A stretch of 39,106 nt of DNA from Streptomyces sp. HD (lineage in GTDB: Bacteria; Actinomycetota; Actinomycetes; Streptomycetales; Streptomycetaceae), in assembly GCF_028369295.1 (NCBI RefSeq), contig NZ_JAQMYP010000074.1, positions 1 through 39,106 on the forward strand. Direction: 5' to 3'. Under the pieces are notes generated by a model that had not been told where the DNA came from, ran no database searches, and was given only the letters and a program-made list of their open reading frames with translations. Made by a program: the position numbers and the translations under genes. This document shows positions 23,830 to 31,754 of the stretch, one piece after another (within the stretch, counting starts at the first letter, position 1; every line of letters starts with the position of its first letter).

Positions 23830-23939
23830 ACGGTTGCACGCGGGGTGGTGGGCTCGCCCCTAATCGGGTACATACGATCGGGTAGCACCCGTCGGTAACC
23901 AAACGGCCCATGATCCCGATTCGCGGCGAGGTGAGCCTC

Positions 23940-25874
23940 ATGTCCGCAGCACCCCCGAAACCCACCGTCACCGAACGTGAGGCCCGCCAAGTGGCGGAGG
24001 CAGCCCGCGAACAGGACTGGCGCAAGCCCAGCTTCGCCAAGGAGCTGTTCCTCGGCCGCTTCCGCCTCGACCTCATCCACCCGCACCCGATGCCCACCGA
24101 CGAGGCCACCCAGCGCGGCGAGGAGTTCCTCGCCAAACTGCGCGACTTCATCGAGACCAAGGTCGACGGCGCCCTCATCGAGCGCGAGTCCCGCATCCCC
24201 GACGAGGTGATCGCCGGGCTGAAGGAACTCGGCGCCTTCGGCATGAAGATCGACACCAAGTACGGCGGGCTCGGCCTCACCCAGGTCTACTACAACAAGG
24301 CCCTCACCCTGGCCGGCTCGGCCTCCGCGGCGATCGGCGTACTGCTGTCGGCCCACCAGTCGATCGGCGTACCGCAGCCGCTCAAACTGTTCGGCACACC
24401 CGAGCAGAAGGAACTGTTCCTGCCGCGCTGCGCCCGCACCGACATCAGCGCCTTTCTGCTGACCGAGCCCGACGTCGGCTCCGACCCGGCCCGCCTCGCC
24501 ACCTCCGCCGTACCGGACGGGAACGACTACGTCCTCGACGGGGTCAAGCTGTGGACGACCAACGGCGTCGTCGCCGACCTCCTCGTCGTCATGGCACGGG
24601 TGCCGAAGTCCGAGGGGCACAAGGGCGGCATCACCGCCTTCGTCGTGGAGACCAACTCGCCCGGCGTCACCGTCGAGAACCGCAACGCCTTCATGGGCCT
24701 GCGCGGCATCGAGAACGGCGTCACCCGCTTCCACCAGGTCCGCGTCCCCGCCGCCAACCGCATCGGCCCCGAGGGCGCCGGCCTGAAGATCGCGCTGACG
24801 ACGCTGAACACCGGGCGGCTCTCGCTGCCAGCGTCCTGCGTCGCGGCCGGCAAGTGGTGCCTGAAGATCGCCCGCGAGTGGTCGGCGGCGCGCGAGCAGT
24901 GGGGCAAGCCGCTCGCCCACCACGAGGCCGTCGGCTCGAAGATCTCCTTCATCGCCGCCACCACCTTCGCGCTGGAGGCCGTCACCGACCTCGCCTCGCA
25001 GATGGCCGACGAGGACCGCAACGACATCCGCATCGAAGGCGCCCTCGCCAAGCTGTACGCCTCCGAGATGGCCTGGCTCATCGCCGACGAGCTCGTCCAG
25101 ATCCGCGGCGGCCGCGGCTTCGAGACCGCCGACTCGCTCAGGGCGCGCGGCGAGCGTGGCGTCCCCGCCGAACAGGTCCTGCGCGACCTGCGCATCAACC
25201 GCATCTTCGAGGGCTCGACGGAGATCATGCACCTCCTGATCGCCCGCGAGGCCGTCGACGCCCACCTCTCGGTCGCCGGTGACCTCATCGACCCCGACAA
25301 GTCCCTCCAGGACAAGGCGAAGGCGGGCGCGAACGCCGGTGTCTTCTACGCCAAGTGGCTGCCGAAACTGGTCGCCGGCCAGGGCCAACTGCCGTATTCG
25401 TACGGCGAGTTCAAGCGCGGAGTGGACCTGTCTGGGCACCTGCGCTACGTCGAACGCACATCGCGCAAGCTGGCCCGCTCCACCTTCTACGGCATGTCCC
25501 GCTGGCAGGGCCGGATGGAGACCAAGCAGGGCTTCCTCGGCCGGGTCGTCGACATCGGCGCCGAACTGTTCGCGATGAGCGCGGCCTGCGTCCGCGCCGA
25601 GCACCTGCGCGCCCAGGGCGAGCACGGCCGCGAGGCCTACCAGCTGGCCGACGCCTTCTGCCGCCAGGCACGCCTGCGCGTGGAGGAACTGTTCGGACGG
25701 CTGTGGTCCAACACCGACGACCTCGACCGCAAGGTGGTCAAGGGCGTGATGTCGGGCACGTACGAGTGGCTGGAGCAGGGCATCGTCGACCCCTCGGACG
25801 ACGGCGGCGTGTGGATCGCGGACGCGACCCCGGGCCCGAGCGAGCGGGAGAACGTGCACCGTCCGATCAGGTGA
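23940..25874 (+). CDS. Acyl-CoA dehydrogenase family protein
   Basis: A 644-residue FAD-dependent acyl-CoA dehydrogenase, introducing a trans double bond at C2-C3 of acyl-CoA thioesters in the cytoplasm. The N-terminal helical domain is followed by the FAD/substrate-binding middle domain (FLLTEPDVGSDPARL, then KLWTTNG) and a C-terminal helical domain with IRGGRGFETADSLRARGE and IFEGSTEIMHLLIARE. At 644 residues it is longer than the ~380-residue short-chain enzymes and belongs to the ~600-residue group with an extra C-terminal region (about 430-640). ATG 23940 has GAGG eight bases upstream and is preferred over the ATG at 23910. It is monocistronic, with its own terminator. Direct repeats ATCGGGTA lie upstream. 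Chain-length specificity cannot be read from the sequence. Confidence 0.88.
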   Translation: MSAAPPKPTVTEREARQVAEAAREQDWRKPSFAKELFLGRFRLDLIHPHPMPTDEATQRGEEFLAKLRDFIETKVDGALIERESRIPDEVIAGLKELGAFGMKIDTKYGGLGLTQVYYNKALTLAGSASAAIGVLLSAHQSIGVPQPLKLFGTPEQKELFLPRCARTDISAFLLTEPDVGSDPARLATSAVPDGNDYVLDGVKLWTTNGVVADLLVVMARVPKSEGHKGGITAFVVETNSPGVTVENRNAFMGLRGIENGVTRFHQVRVPAANRIGPEGAGLKIALTTLNTGRLSLPASCVAAGKWCLKIAREWSAAREQWGKPLAHHEAVGSKISFIAATTFALEAVTDLASQMADEDRNDIRIEGALAKLYASEMAWLIADELVQIRGGRGFETADSLRARGERGVPAEQVLRDLRINRIFEGSTEIMHLLIAREAVDAHLSVAGDLIDPDKSLQDKAKAGANAGVFYAKWLPKLVAGQGQLPYSYGEFKRGVDLSGHLRYVERTSRKLARSTFYGMSRWQGRMETKQGFLGRVVDIGAELFAMSAACVRAEHLRAQGEHGREAYQLADAFCRQARLRVEELFGRLWSNTDDLDRKVVKGVMSGTYEWLEQGIVDPSDDGGVWIADATPGPSERENVHRPIR

Positions 25875-25884
25875 CGGACACCCC

Positions 25885-25912
25885 GAGGGGTCACTGCCCG
25901 CAGTGACCCCTC
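25885..25912 (+). terminator. Terminator of the acyl-CoA dehydrogenase gene
   Basis: GAGGGGTCACTGC (25885-25897) is complementary to 25900-25912. The stem is very stable with a minimal loop, 11 bases after the stop codon. Confidence 0.88.
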
Positions 25913-25980
25913 ACCATCCTGTTACCCGCCGACGGGGACGCCCTGTCCTGCCCGTCGGCCGTTGCGGCCACAATGGGGGG

Positions 25981-27237
25981 ATGAGCGACAGTCCAGCCCC
26001 TCTCGCCGACCCGCATCTCGTCTACGACCCTGTTGCGGGCGACGGCCCCAAGGACGTGGTGATCCTCGGCTCCACCGGCTCGATCGGCACCCAGGCCATC
26101 GATCTCGTGCTGCGCAATCCCGACCGGTTCCGGGTCACCGCCCTGTCCGCCAACGGCGGCCGGGTCGCCCTCCTCGCCGAGCAGGCGTACCGGCTGAAGG
26201 CACGGACCGTCGCGGTCGCCCGCGAGGACGTCGTACCGGCGCTGCGTGAGGCCCTGACGGCCCAGTACGGCACGGGGGAGCCGCTCCCCGAGATCCTGGC
26301 CGGCCCCGACGCGGCCACCCAGGTCGCCGCCTCCGACTGCCACACCGTCCTCAACGGCATCACCGGCTCCATCGGCCTCGCGCCCACCCTCGCCGCCCTG
26401 GAGGCGGGCCGCACCCTCGCGCTCGCCAACAAGGAGTCCCTGATCGTCGGCGGCCCGCTGGTCAAGGCGCTCGCCAAGCCCGGGCAGATCATCCCGGTCG
26501 ACTCCGAGCACGCTGCCCTGTTCCAGGCGCTGGCGTCCGGCTCGCGCGCGGACGTGCGCAAACTCGTGGTGACCGCCTCCGGCGGCCCCTTCCGCGGCCG
26601 TACGAAGTCCGAGCTGGCGAACGTGACCGTCGAGGACGCCCTCGCGCACCCCACCTGGGCCATGGGCCCGGTCATCACGATCAACTCCGCGACCCTCGTC
26701 AACAAGGGGCTGGAGGTCATCGAGGCGCATCTGCTCTACGACATTTCCTTCGACCGCATTGAGGTGGTCGTGCATCCCCAGTCGTATGTTCACTCGATGG
26801 TTGAGTTCACGGACGGATCCACGATCGCCCAGGCGACGCCCCCCGACATGCGCGGACCGATCGCCATCGGCCTCGGCTGGCCGGAGCGCATCCCCGACGC
26901 CGCGCCCACGTTCGACTGGAGCAAGGCGTCGACCTGGGAGTTCTTCCCGCTCGACAACGACGCGTTCCCGTCGGTCGACCTGGCCCGTCGGGTGGGTGAG
27001 CTCGCGGGCACGGCACCCGCGGTGTTCAATGCGGCCAACGAGGAGTGCGTCGAGGCCTTCCGGGCCGGCGCGCTGCCGTTCAACGGGATCATGGAGACCG
27101 TGACACGGGTGGTGGAGGAGCACGGCACGCCCCGTGCGGGAACTTCCCTGACCGTCGCGGACGTCCTCGAAGCGGAGACCTGGGCACGCAGGCGGGCCCG
27201 GGAACTGGCTGCACACACGGCGGAGGCCCGTGCATGA
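25981..27237 (+). CDS. dxr: 1-deoxy-D-xylulose-5-phosphate reductoisomerase
   Basis: This is the second enzyme of the MEP pathway. It rearranges and reduces DXP to 2-C-methyl-erythritol 4-phosphate with NADPH, supplying IPP and DMAPP. The 418-residue product carries the NADPH-binding GSTGSIGTQAIDLV (about 24-37), LANKESLIVGG, the metal-binding DSEHAALFQAL (Asp and Glu ligands), and the substrate-binding ASGGPFRG and HPTWAMGPVITINSATLVNKG, followed by GLEVIEAHLLY. All are typical. The ATG at 25981 directly follows a run of G (GGGGGG), an unusually close purine stretch; short-leader or leaderless initiation is possible. Its stop overlaps the start of the RseP-like protease (ATGA). Clustering of dxr, the protease gene and ispG is common in actinobacteria. 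Confidence 0.96.
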   Translation: MSDSPAPLADPHLVYDPVAGDGPKDVVILGSTGSIGTQAIDLVLRNPDRFRVTALSANGGRVALLAEQAYRLKARTVAVAREDVVPALREALTAQYGTGEPLPEILAGPDAATQVAASDCHTVLNGITGSIGLAPTLAALEAGRTLALANKESLIVGGPLVKALAKPGQIIPVDSEHAALFQALASGSRADVRKLVVTASGGPFRGRTKSELANVTVEDALAHPTWAMGPVITINSATLVNKGLEVIEAHLLYDISFDRIEVVVHPQSYVHSMVEFTDGSTIAQATPPDMRGPIAIGLGWPERIPDAAPTFDWSKASTWEFFPLDNDAFPSVDLARRVGELAGTAPAVFNAANEECVEAFRAGALPFNGIMETVTRVVEEHGTPRAGTSLTVADVLEAETWARRRARELAAHTAEARA

Positions 27238-28538
27238 CGACCCTGATGTTCATCCTCGGCATAGTGCTGTTCGCGGTCGGGCTGCTCGCCTCGATCGCAT
27301 GGCACGAGCTGGGCCACCTGTCCACGGCCAAGCTGTTCGGCATCCGCGTGCCGCAGTACATGGTCGGCTTCGGCCCGACGATCTGGTCGCGGAAGAAGGG
27401 GGACACCGAGTACGGCGTCAAGGCGATCCCGTTCGGCGGCTACATCCGCATGATCGGCATGTTCCCGCCCGGCCCCGACGGCAAGCTGGAGGCCCGCTCC
27501 ACCTCGCCCTGGCGCGGCATGATCGAGGACGCCCGCTCGGCCGCGTTCGAGGAGCTCAAGCCGGGTGACGAGACCCGCCTCTTCTACACGCGCAAGCCCT
27601 GGAAGCGCGTGATCGTGATGTTCGCGGGCCCCTTCATGAACCTGGTCCTCGCGTTTGGCCTGTTCCTCACCGTGCTGATGGGCTTCGGCATACAGCAGCA
27701 GACCACCACCGTGAGTTCGGTCTCCCCGTGCGTCATCGCGCAGACCGAGAACCGCGACGAGTGCAAGGCGTCCGACCCCCAGTCCCCGGCCGCGGCCGCG
27801 GGCATGAAGGCCGGCGACAAGATCGTCTCCTTCGCCGGGGTCCGGACCGACGACTGGAACACCCTCTCCGACCTCATCCGCGACAGCGCCGGCAAGCAGG
27901 TGCCGATCGTCGTCGACCGCAAGGGTGAGCAGGTGACCCTGGAGGCGAAGATCGCCACCAACCGGGTGGTGAAGAAGGACGCCGGCGGAGCCTATGTCGA
28001 GGGCGAGTACGTCAAGGCCGGCTTCCTCGGCTTCAGCTCGGCCACCGGCGTCGTCAAACAGGACTTCGGCGACTCGGTCAGCTGGATGACCGACCGGGTC
28101 GGCGACGCCGTCGACTCCCTGGTGGCCCTGCCCTCGAAGATCCCCGCCCTGTGGGACGCGGCGTTCGGTGACGGCGAGCGCGAGCCGGACTCCCCGATGG
28201 GCATCGTCGGCGCGGCGAGGGTCAGCGGCGAGATCGCGACACTGGACATCCCGGCCTCGCAGCAACTGGCGACGTTCGTCTTCCTGCTGGCCGGCTTCAA
28301 CCTCTCGCTCTTCCTCTTCAACATGCTCCCGCTGCTGCCGCTCGACGGCGGCCATATCGCGGGCGCCCTGTGGGAGGCGCTGCGCCGCAACCTTGCCAAG
28401 GTGCTGCGCCGCCCGGACCCGGGTCCGTTCGACGTGGCGAAGCTCATGCCGGTGGCTTACGTGGTCGCCGGGATCTTCATCTGCTTCACGCTGCTCGTGC
28501 TGGTCGCGGACGTCGTTAACCCGGTCAGAATCTCCTAG
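27234..28538 (+). CDS. rseP: RseP-family site-2 (intramembrane) zinc metalloprotease
   Basis: A 434-residue M50 protease that cuts within membrane helices, typically of anti-sigma factors or signal peptide remnants. The zinc site HELGH (His24, Glu25, His28) is in the first membrane segment. A PDZ domain follows (AAAAGMKAGDKIVSFAGV, about 182-199, running to ~265). The C-terminal membrane part contains FNMLPLLPLDGGHI with the third zinc ligand Asp. The start overlaps the dxr stop by ATGA, so the two are translationally coupled. A lumenal insert of about 40 residues after the first segment (MFPPGPDGKLE to the ARSAAFEELKPGDETR region) is usual for actinobacterial members. The substrate here is unknown. 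Named by family, not by tested function. Confidence 0.92.
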   Translation: MTTLMFILGIVLFAVGLLASIAWHELGHLSTAKLFGIRVPQYMVGFGPTIWSRKKGDTEYGVKAIPFGGYIRMIGMFPPGPDGKLEARSTSPWRGMIEDARSAAFEELKPGDETRLFYTRKPWKRVIVMFAGPFMNLVLAFGLFLTVLMGFGIQQQTTTVSSVSPCVIAQTENRDECKASDPQSPAAAAGMKAGDKIVSFAGVRTDDWNTLSDLIRDSAGKQVPIVVDRKGEQVTLEAKIATNRVVKKDAGGAYVEGEYVKAGFLGFSSATGVVKQDFGDSVSWMTDRVGDAVDSLVALPSKIPALWDAAFGDGEREPDSPMGIVGAARVSGEIATLDIPASQQLATFVFLLAGFNLSLFLFNMLPLLPLDGGHIAGALWEALRRNLAKVLRRPDPGPFDVAKLMPVAYVVAGIFICFTLLVLVADVVNPVRIS

Positions 28539-28552
28539 TCACACGGTGTTCG

Positions 28553-28585
28553 AGGCGGCCCGGGATCATATATCCCGGGCCGCCT
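28553..28585 (+). terminator. Terminator after the RseP-like gene
   Basis: AGGCGGCCCGGGAT (28553-28566) pairs with its complement at 28572-28585 around a 5-base loop, 15 bases past the stop. It separates dxr-rseP from ispG, which therefore probably has its own promoter. Confidence 0.88.
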
Positions 28586-28610
28586 TCCATTGAGTGGGTT
28601 TACAGGGCGA

Positions 28611-28648
28611 TGGGGGTCCCCCCGCCGAGTGGGTTCGAGGTGGGGGAG
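28611..28648. repeat. G/C-rich hairpin repeat upstream of ispG
   Basis: TGGGGGTCCCCCCGCCGAGT followed by GGGTTCGAGGTGGGGGAG is the reverse-complement relative of 4713-4751. The conserved ends are TGGGGGTCCCCCCGC and GTGGGGGAG, with TTCGAG in the loop. It lies in the ispG leader region, 93 bases before the start codon. Confidence 0.7.
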
Positions 28649-28741
28649 TGCTGGGCTGAGGCCCTGTGCCGTAATCTCGAAGCCTGGAGCCCGCTGCTGA
28701 CGGGACCGGACCTTGATCCACGACTTGGGGTTGCACAGCAG

Positions 28742-29899
28742 ATGACTGCGATTTCTCTCGGCATGCCGTCCGTTCCGACCAAGCTCGCCGAGCGCCGGCA
28801 AAGCCGTCAGATCCAGGTCGGATCCGTGGCGGTCGGCGGGGACGCGCCGGTCTCGGTCCAGTCCATGACGACGACGCGTACGTCGGACATCGGCGCCACC
28901 CTCCAGCAGATCGCCGAGCTCACGGCCTCCGGCTGCCAGATCGTGCGGGTGGCGTGCCCCACGCAGGACGACGCCGACGCCCTGGCGACCATCGCCCGCA
29001 AGTCCCAGATCCCGGTGATCGCGGACATCCACTTCCAGCCGAAGTACGTCTTCGCGGCCATCGAGGCCGGCTGCGCCGCGGTCCGCGTCAACCCCGGCAA
29101 CATCAAGCAGTTCGACGACAAGGTCAAGGAGATCGCGCGGGCCGCCAACGACCACGGCACCCCGATCCGCATCGGCGTCAACGCGGGTTCGCTGGACCGG
29201 CGCCTGCTCCAGAAGTACGGCAAGGCGACGCCCGAGGCACTGGTCGAGTCGGCCCTGTGGGAGGCGTCGCTCTTCGAGGAGCACGACTTCCGGGACATCA
29301 AGATCTCCGTCAAGCACAACGACCCGGTCGTGATGGTCAGGGCCTACCAGCTGCTCGCCGAACAGTGCGACTACCCCCTGCACCTCGGCGTGACCGAGGC
29401 GGGCCCGGCGTTCCAGGGCACGATCAAGAGCGCGGTCGCCTTCGGCGCCCTCCTCTCTCAGGGCATCGGTGACACGATCCGCGTCTCCCTCTCCGCGCCG
29501 CCCGTGGAGGAGGTCAAGGTCGGCAACCAGATCCTGGAGTCCCTGAACCTCAAGCAGCGCGGCCTGGAGATCGTCTCCTGCCCGTCCTGCGGCCGTGCCC
29601 AGGTCGACGTCTACAAGCTGGCCGAGGAGGTCACGGCGGGCCTGACCGGCATGGAGGTCCCGCTCCGCGTCGCCGTCATGGGCTGTGTCGTGAACGGCCC
29701 CGGCGAGGCCCGCGAGGCCGACCTCGGCGTCGCCTCCGGCAACGGCAAGGGGCAGATCTTCGTCAAGGGCGAGGTCATCAAGACCGTCCCCGAGTCCAAG
29801 ATCGTGGAGACCCTCATCGAGGAGGCGATGAAGATCGCCGAGCAGATGGAGGCGGACGGGGTGGCAAGCGGCGAGCCGTCGGTCGCGGTGGCGGGCTGA
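28742..29899 (+). CDS. ispG: 4-hydroxy-3-methylbut-2-en-1-yl diphosphate synthase (flavodoxin/ferredoxin)
   Basis: This is the penultimate MEP-pathway enzyme. It reductively opens methylerythritol cyclodiphosphate to HMBPP using a [4Fe-4S] cluster. At 385 residues it is the short bacterial form: a TIM barrel (1-265) and a C-terminal reductase-like domain. Cluster ligands are Cys280 and Cys283 in CPSCGRAQ, and Cys315 and Glu322 in MGCVVNGPGEAREAD. ATG 28742 gives the usual length for streptomycete enzymes; a second ATG at 28763 (MPSVPTKLAERR) is possible. It is on the same strand as dxr and rseP but beyond a strong terminator and an intergenic repeat. Confidence 0.96.
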   Translation: MTAISLGMPSVPTKLAERRQSRQIQVGSVAVGGDAPVSVQSMTTTRTSDIGATLQQIAELTASGCQIVRVACPTQDDADALATIARKSQIPVIADIHFQPKYVFAAIEAGCAAVRVNPGNIKQFDDKVKEIARAANDHGTPIRIGVNAGSLDRRLLQKYGKATPEALVESALWEASLFEEHDFRDIKISVKHNDPVVMVRAYQLLAEQCDYPLHLGVTEAGPAFQGTIKSAVAFGALLSQGIGDTIRVSLSAPPVEEVKVGNQILESLNLKQRGLEIVSCPSCGRAQVDVYKLAEEVTAGLTGMEVPLRVAVMGCVVNGPGEAREADLGVASGNGKGQIFVKGEVIKTVPESKIVETLIEEAMKIAEQMEADGVASGEPSVAVAG

Positions 29900-29937
29900 G
29901 AAGGGTTCGCCCCCGCCGCCCCTGCCCGTCCCGTCCC

Positions 29938-30097
29938 CGGGGGGCTGCCGCCCCCGGACCCCCACTTCGGCCTGACCGGCCCCGTCCTCGAACGCCGGAC
30001 GGGCTGGTGGTGGGCCGCAGGCCCCCAAGGGGTGCGGGGCAGTTGTCGACATGCGGCTCCGCCGCGTGGGCGCGACCAGCCCCCACTACCCGCAGCC
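29938..30097. repeat. Composite intergenic repeat region
   Basis: Two elements common between Streptomyces genes lie side by side after ispG. The first (about 29938-30008) includes GGGGGGCTGCCGCCCCC and CCTCGAACGCCGGACGGGCT, both able to form hairpins. The second (30027-30097) runs from AAGGGGTGCGGGGCAG to CCCCCACTACCCGCAG with an internal GCGGCTCCGCCGC hairpin; it matches 15228-15296 in reverse complement and 33660-33706 in the same sense. Hairpins here could end ispG transcription. No gene is seen. Confidence 0.65.
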
Positions 30098-30221
30098 GCG
30101 AACCCTCCCAGCGGCCCGAGCCGACAGTCGCCCGGCCCAGCGGCGCAGCCACAGGGCGGCGTGCCTCAGCTTCCACAGGTACAGTGCGGAGACCAGCAGT
30201 TCCCCCGGAGGGCCCCCGCAC

Positions 30222-31070
30222 TTGTTGACCCAGACCACCTCACGGGTGCTCGAACCGAGCGACCTGGACGCCGCGCTCGCCGTCCTCGACCGCGAGCCGG
30301 TCGCGAACGCCTTCGTGACGTCCCGGGTCCAGATCGCCGGTCTCGACCCCTGGCGCCTCGGCGGCGAGATGTGGGGCTGGTACGAGGGCGGCATGCTCAC
30401 GTCCCTGTGCTACGCGGGCGCCAACCTCGTCCCGATCTGCGCGACCCCGCGAGCGGTGCGGGCCTTCGCCGACCGGGCCAGGCGCGCGGGCCGGCGCTGC
30501 TCCTCCATCGTCGGCCCCGCCGAATCCACCGCCCAGCTGTGGCGCCTGCTGGAACCCGGCTGGGGCCCGGCCCGCGAGGTCCGCGCCCACCAGCCCCTCA
30601 TGGTCACCGACCGCATGCCGGCCGACATCACCCCTGATCCGTACGTCCGCCGCATCCGCAAGGACGAGATGGACACGATCATGCCGGCCTGCGTGGCGAT
30701 GTTCACCGAAGAGGTCGGCGTATCGCCCATGGCCGGCGACGGCGGCCTGCTCTACCAGGCCCGCGTCGCCGAACTCGTCGGATCCGGCCGCTCCTTCGCC
30801 CGCCTCGACCAGGACGGCAAGGTCGCCTTCAAGGCCGAGATCGGCGCCGCCACCGACCGCGCCTGCCAGATCCAGGGCGTCTGGGTGGCCCCCGAATACC
30901 GCGGCCAGGGCCTGGCGGCGCCCGGCATGGCAGCCGTACTGCGCTACGCCCTGGCGGACGTGGCCCCGGTGGTGAGCCTGTACGTCAACGACTTCAACAC
31001 GGCGGCGAGAAGGACGTACACCAGGGTGGGATTCCAGGAGGTCGGCGCCTTCATGAGCATCCTCTTCTGA
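30222..31070 (+). CDS. GNAT-family acetyltransferase with DUF4081-type N-terminus
   Basis: A 282-residue protein with two halves. The N-terminal half (VLEPSDLDAALAVLDREPVA through the GPAESTAQLW region) resembles DUF4081, found fused to acetyltransferases in actinobacteria. The C-terminal GNAT domain carries the acetyl-CoA motif IQGVWVAPEYRGQGLAAPGM and a last strand ending YTRVGFQEVGAF. The substrate is unknown. The start is uncertain: two consecutive TTG codons (30222 and 30225) follow GGAGGG, and no ATG or GTG lies at suitable spacing. It ends 27 bases before the next GNAT gene, so the pair is likely cotranscribed. Confidence 0.82.
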   Translation: MLTQTTSRVLEPSDLDAALAVLDREPVANAFVTSRVQIAGLDPWRLGGEMWGWYEGGMLTSLCYAGANLVPICATPRAVRAFADRARRAGRRCSSIVGPAESTAQLWRLLEPGWGPAREVRAHQPLMVTDRMPADITPDPYVRRIRKDEMDTIMPACVAMFTEEVGVSPMAGDGGLLYQARVAELVGSGRSFARLDQDGKVAFKAEIGAATDRACQIQGVWVAPEYRGQGLAAPGMAAVLRYALADVAPVVSLYVNDFNTAARRTYTRVGFQEVGAFMSILF

Positions 31071-31097
31071 CCCGGACCCCCCCTGTAGGCTCCCCAC

Positions 31098-31664
31098 ATG
31101 CGCCTTCCCGGTCACGGACACCGCCTGCGGCCAGACGACATCGTGATCGGCCGCCTTGACCTCTCGGCCCGCGTGGACGAGGCCCTGGCCGTCCAAGCCG
31201 TGGCATTCGGCCTCGGTCCCGACGAGGTAGCCGTACGCCGCCAGATCGTCCTGCGCCACATGACCTACCCGGGAGCGAGAGCCCTCGGCGCGACCACCGG
31301 CGGCATGCTCGTCGGATTCGTCTACGGCATGCCCAACGACCGCACCCACTGGTGGTCCACCGTCGTCGAGCCGTACCTGCGGGCCCAGGGCCACGACGCC
31401 TGGCTCGACGACTCCTTCGTCATCACCGAACTCCACGTCCACCCCGGCTACCAGAACCGGGGCCTCGGCCGCTCCCTGATCACCACGATCACCGACGGCG
31501 CCGCCGAACCCCGCTCGATCCTCTCGGCGATCGACGTCGACAGCCCGGCCCGCGGCCTCTACCGCTCCCTCGGCTACCAGGACCTCGCCCGCCAGGTCCT
31601 GTTCCCCAGCGCCCCGAAGCCGTACGCCGTGATGGGCGCACCGCTCCCGCTGCGCCGCGGATAG
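31098..31664 (+). CDS. GNAT-family N-acetyltransferase
   Basis: A 188-residue single-domain GNAT protein. Motif A, which holds the pyrophosphate of acetyl-CoA, is TELHVHPGYQNRGLGRSLI (about 112-130). The fold ends with YRSLGYQDLARQVLFP, the usual strand-helix-strand end where the acceptor binds. An insertion with THWWSTVVEPYL between the second and fourth strands is notable and may form part of the acceptor pocket. ATG 31098 follows the upstream GNAT stop by 27 bases. The target (protein, small molecule or antibiotic) cannot be inferred. Confidence 0.82.
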   Translation: MRLPGHGHRLRPDDIVIGRLDLSARVDEALAVQAVAFGLGPDEVAVRRQIVLRHMTYPGARALGATTGGMLVGFVYGMPNDRTHWWSTVVEPYLRAQGHDAWLDDSFVITELHVHPGYQNRGLGRSLITTITDGAAEPRSILSAIDVDSPARGLYRSLGYQDLARQVLFPSAPKPYAVMGAPLPLRRG

Positions 31665-31754
31665 GCGCTGCCCGGCCGCCAATCGATTTCCGCCGCCCCG
31701 TACCACCCGGCTAACCTCCTGCCATAACCCAAACCCGGCAGGAGTACGAGAACG

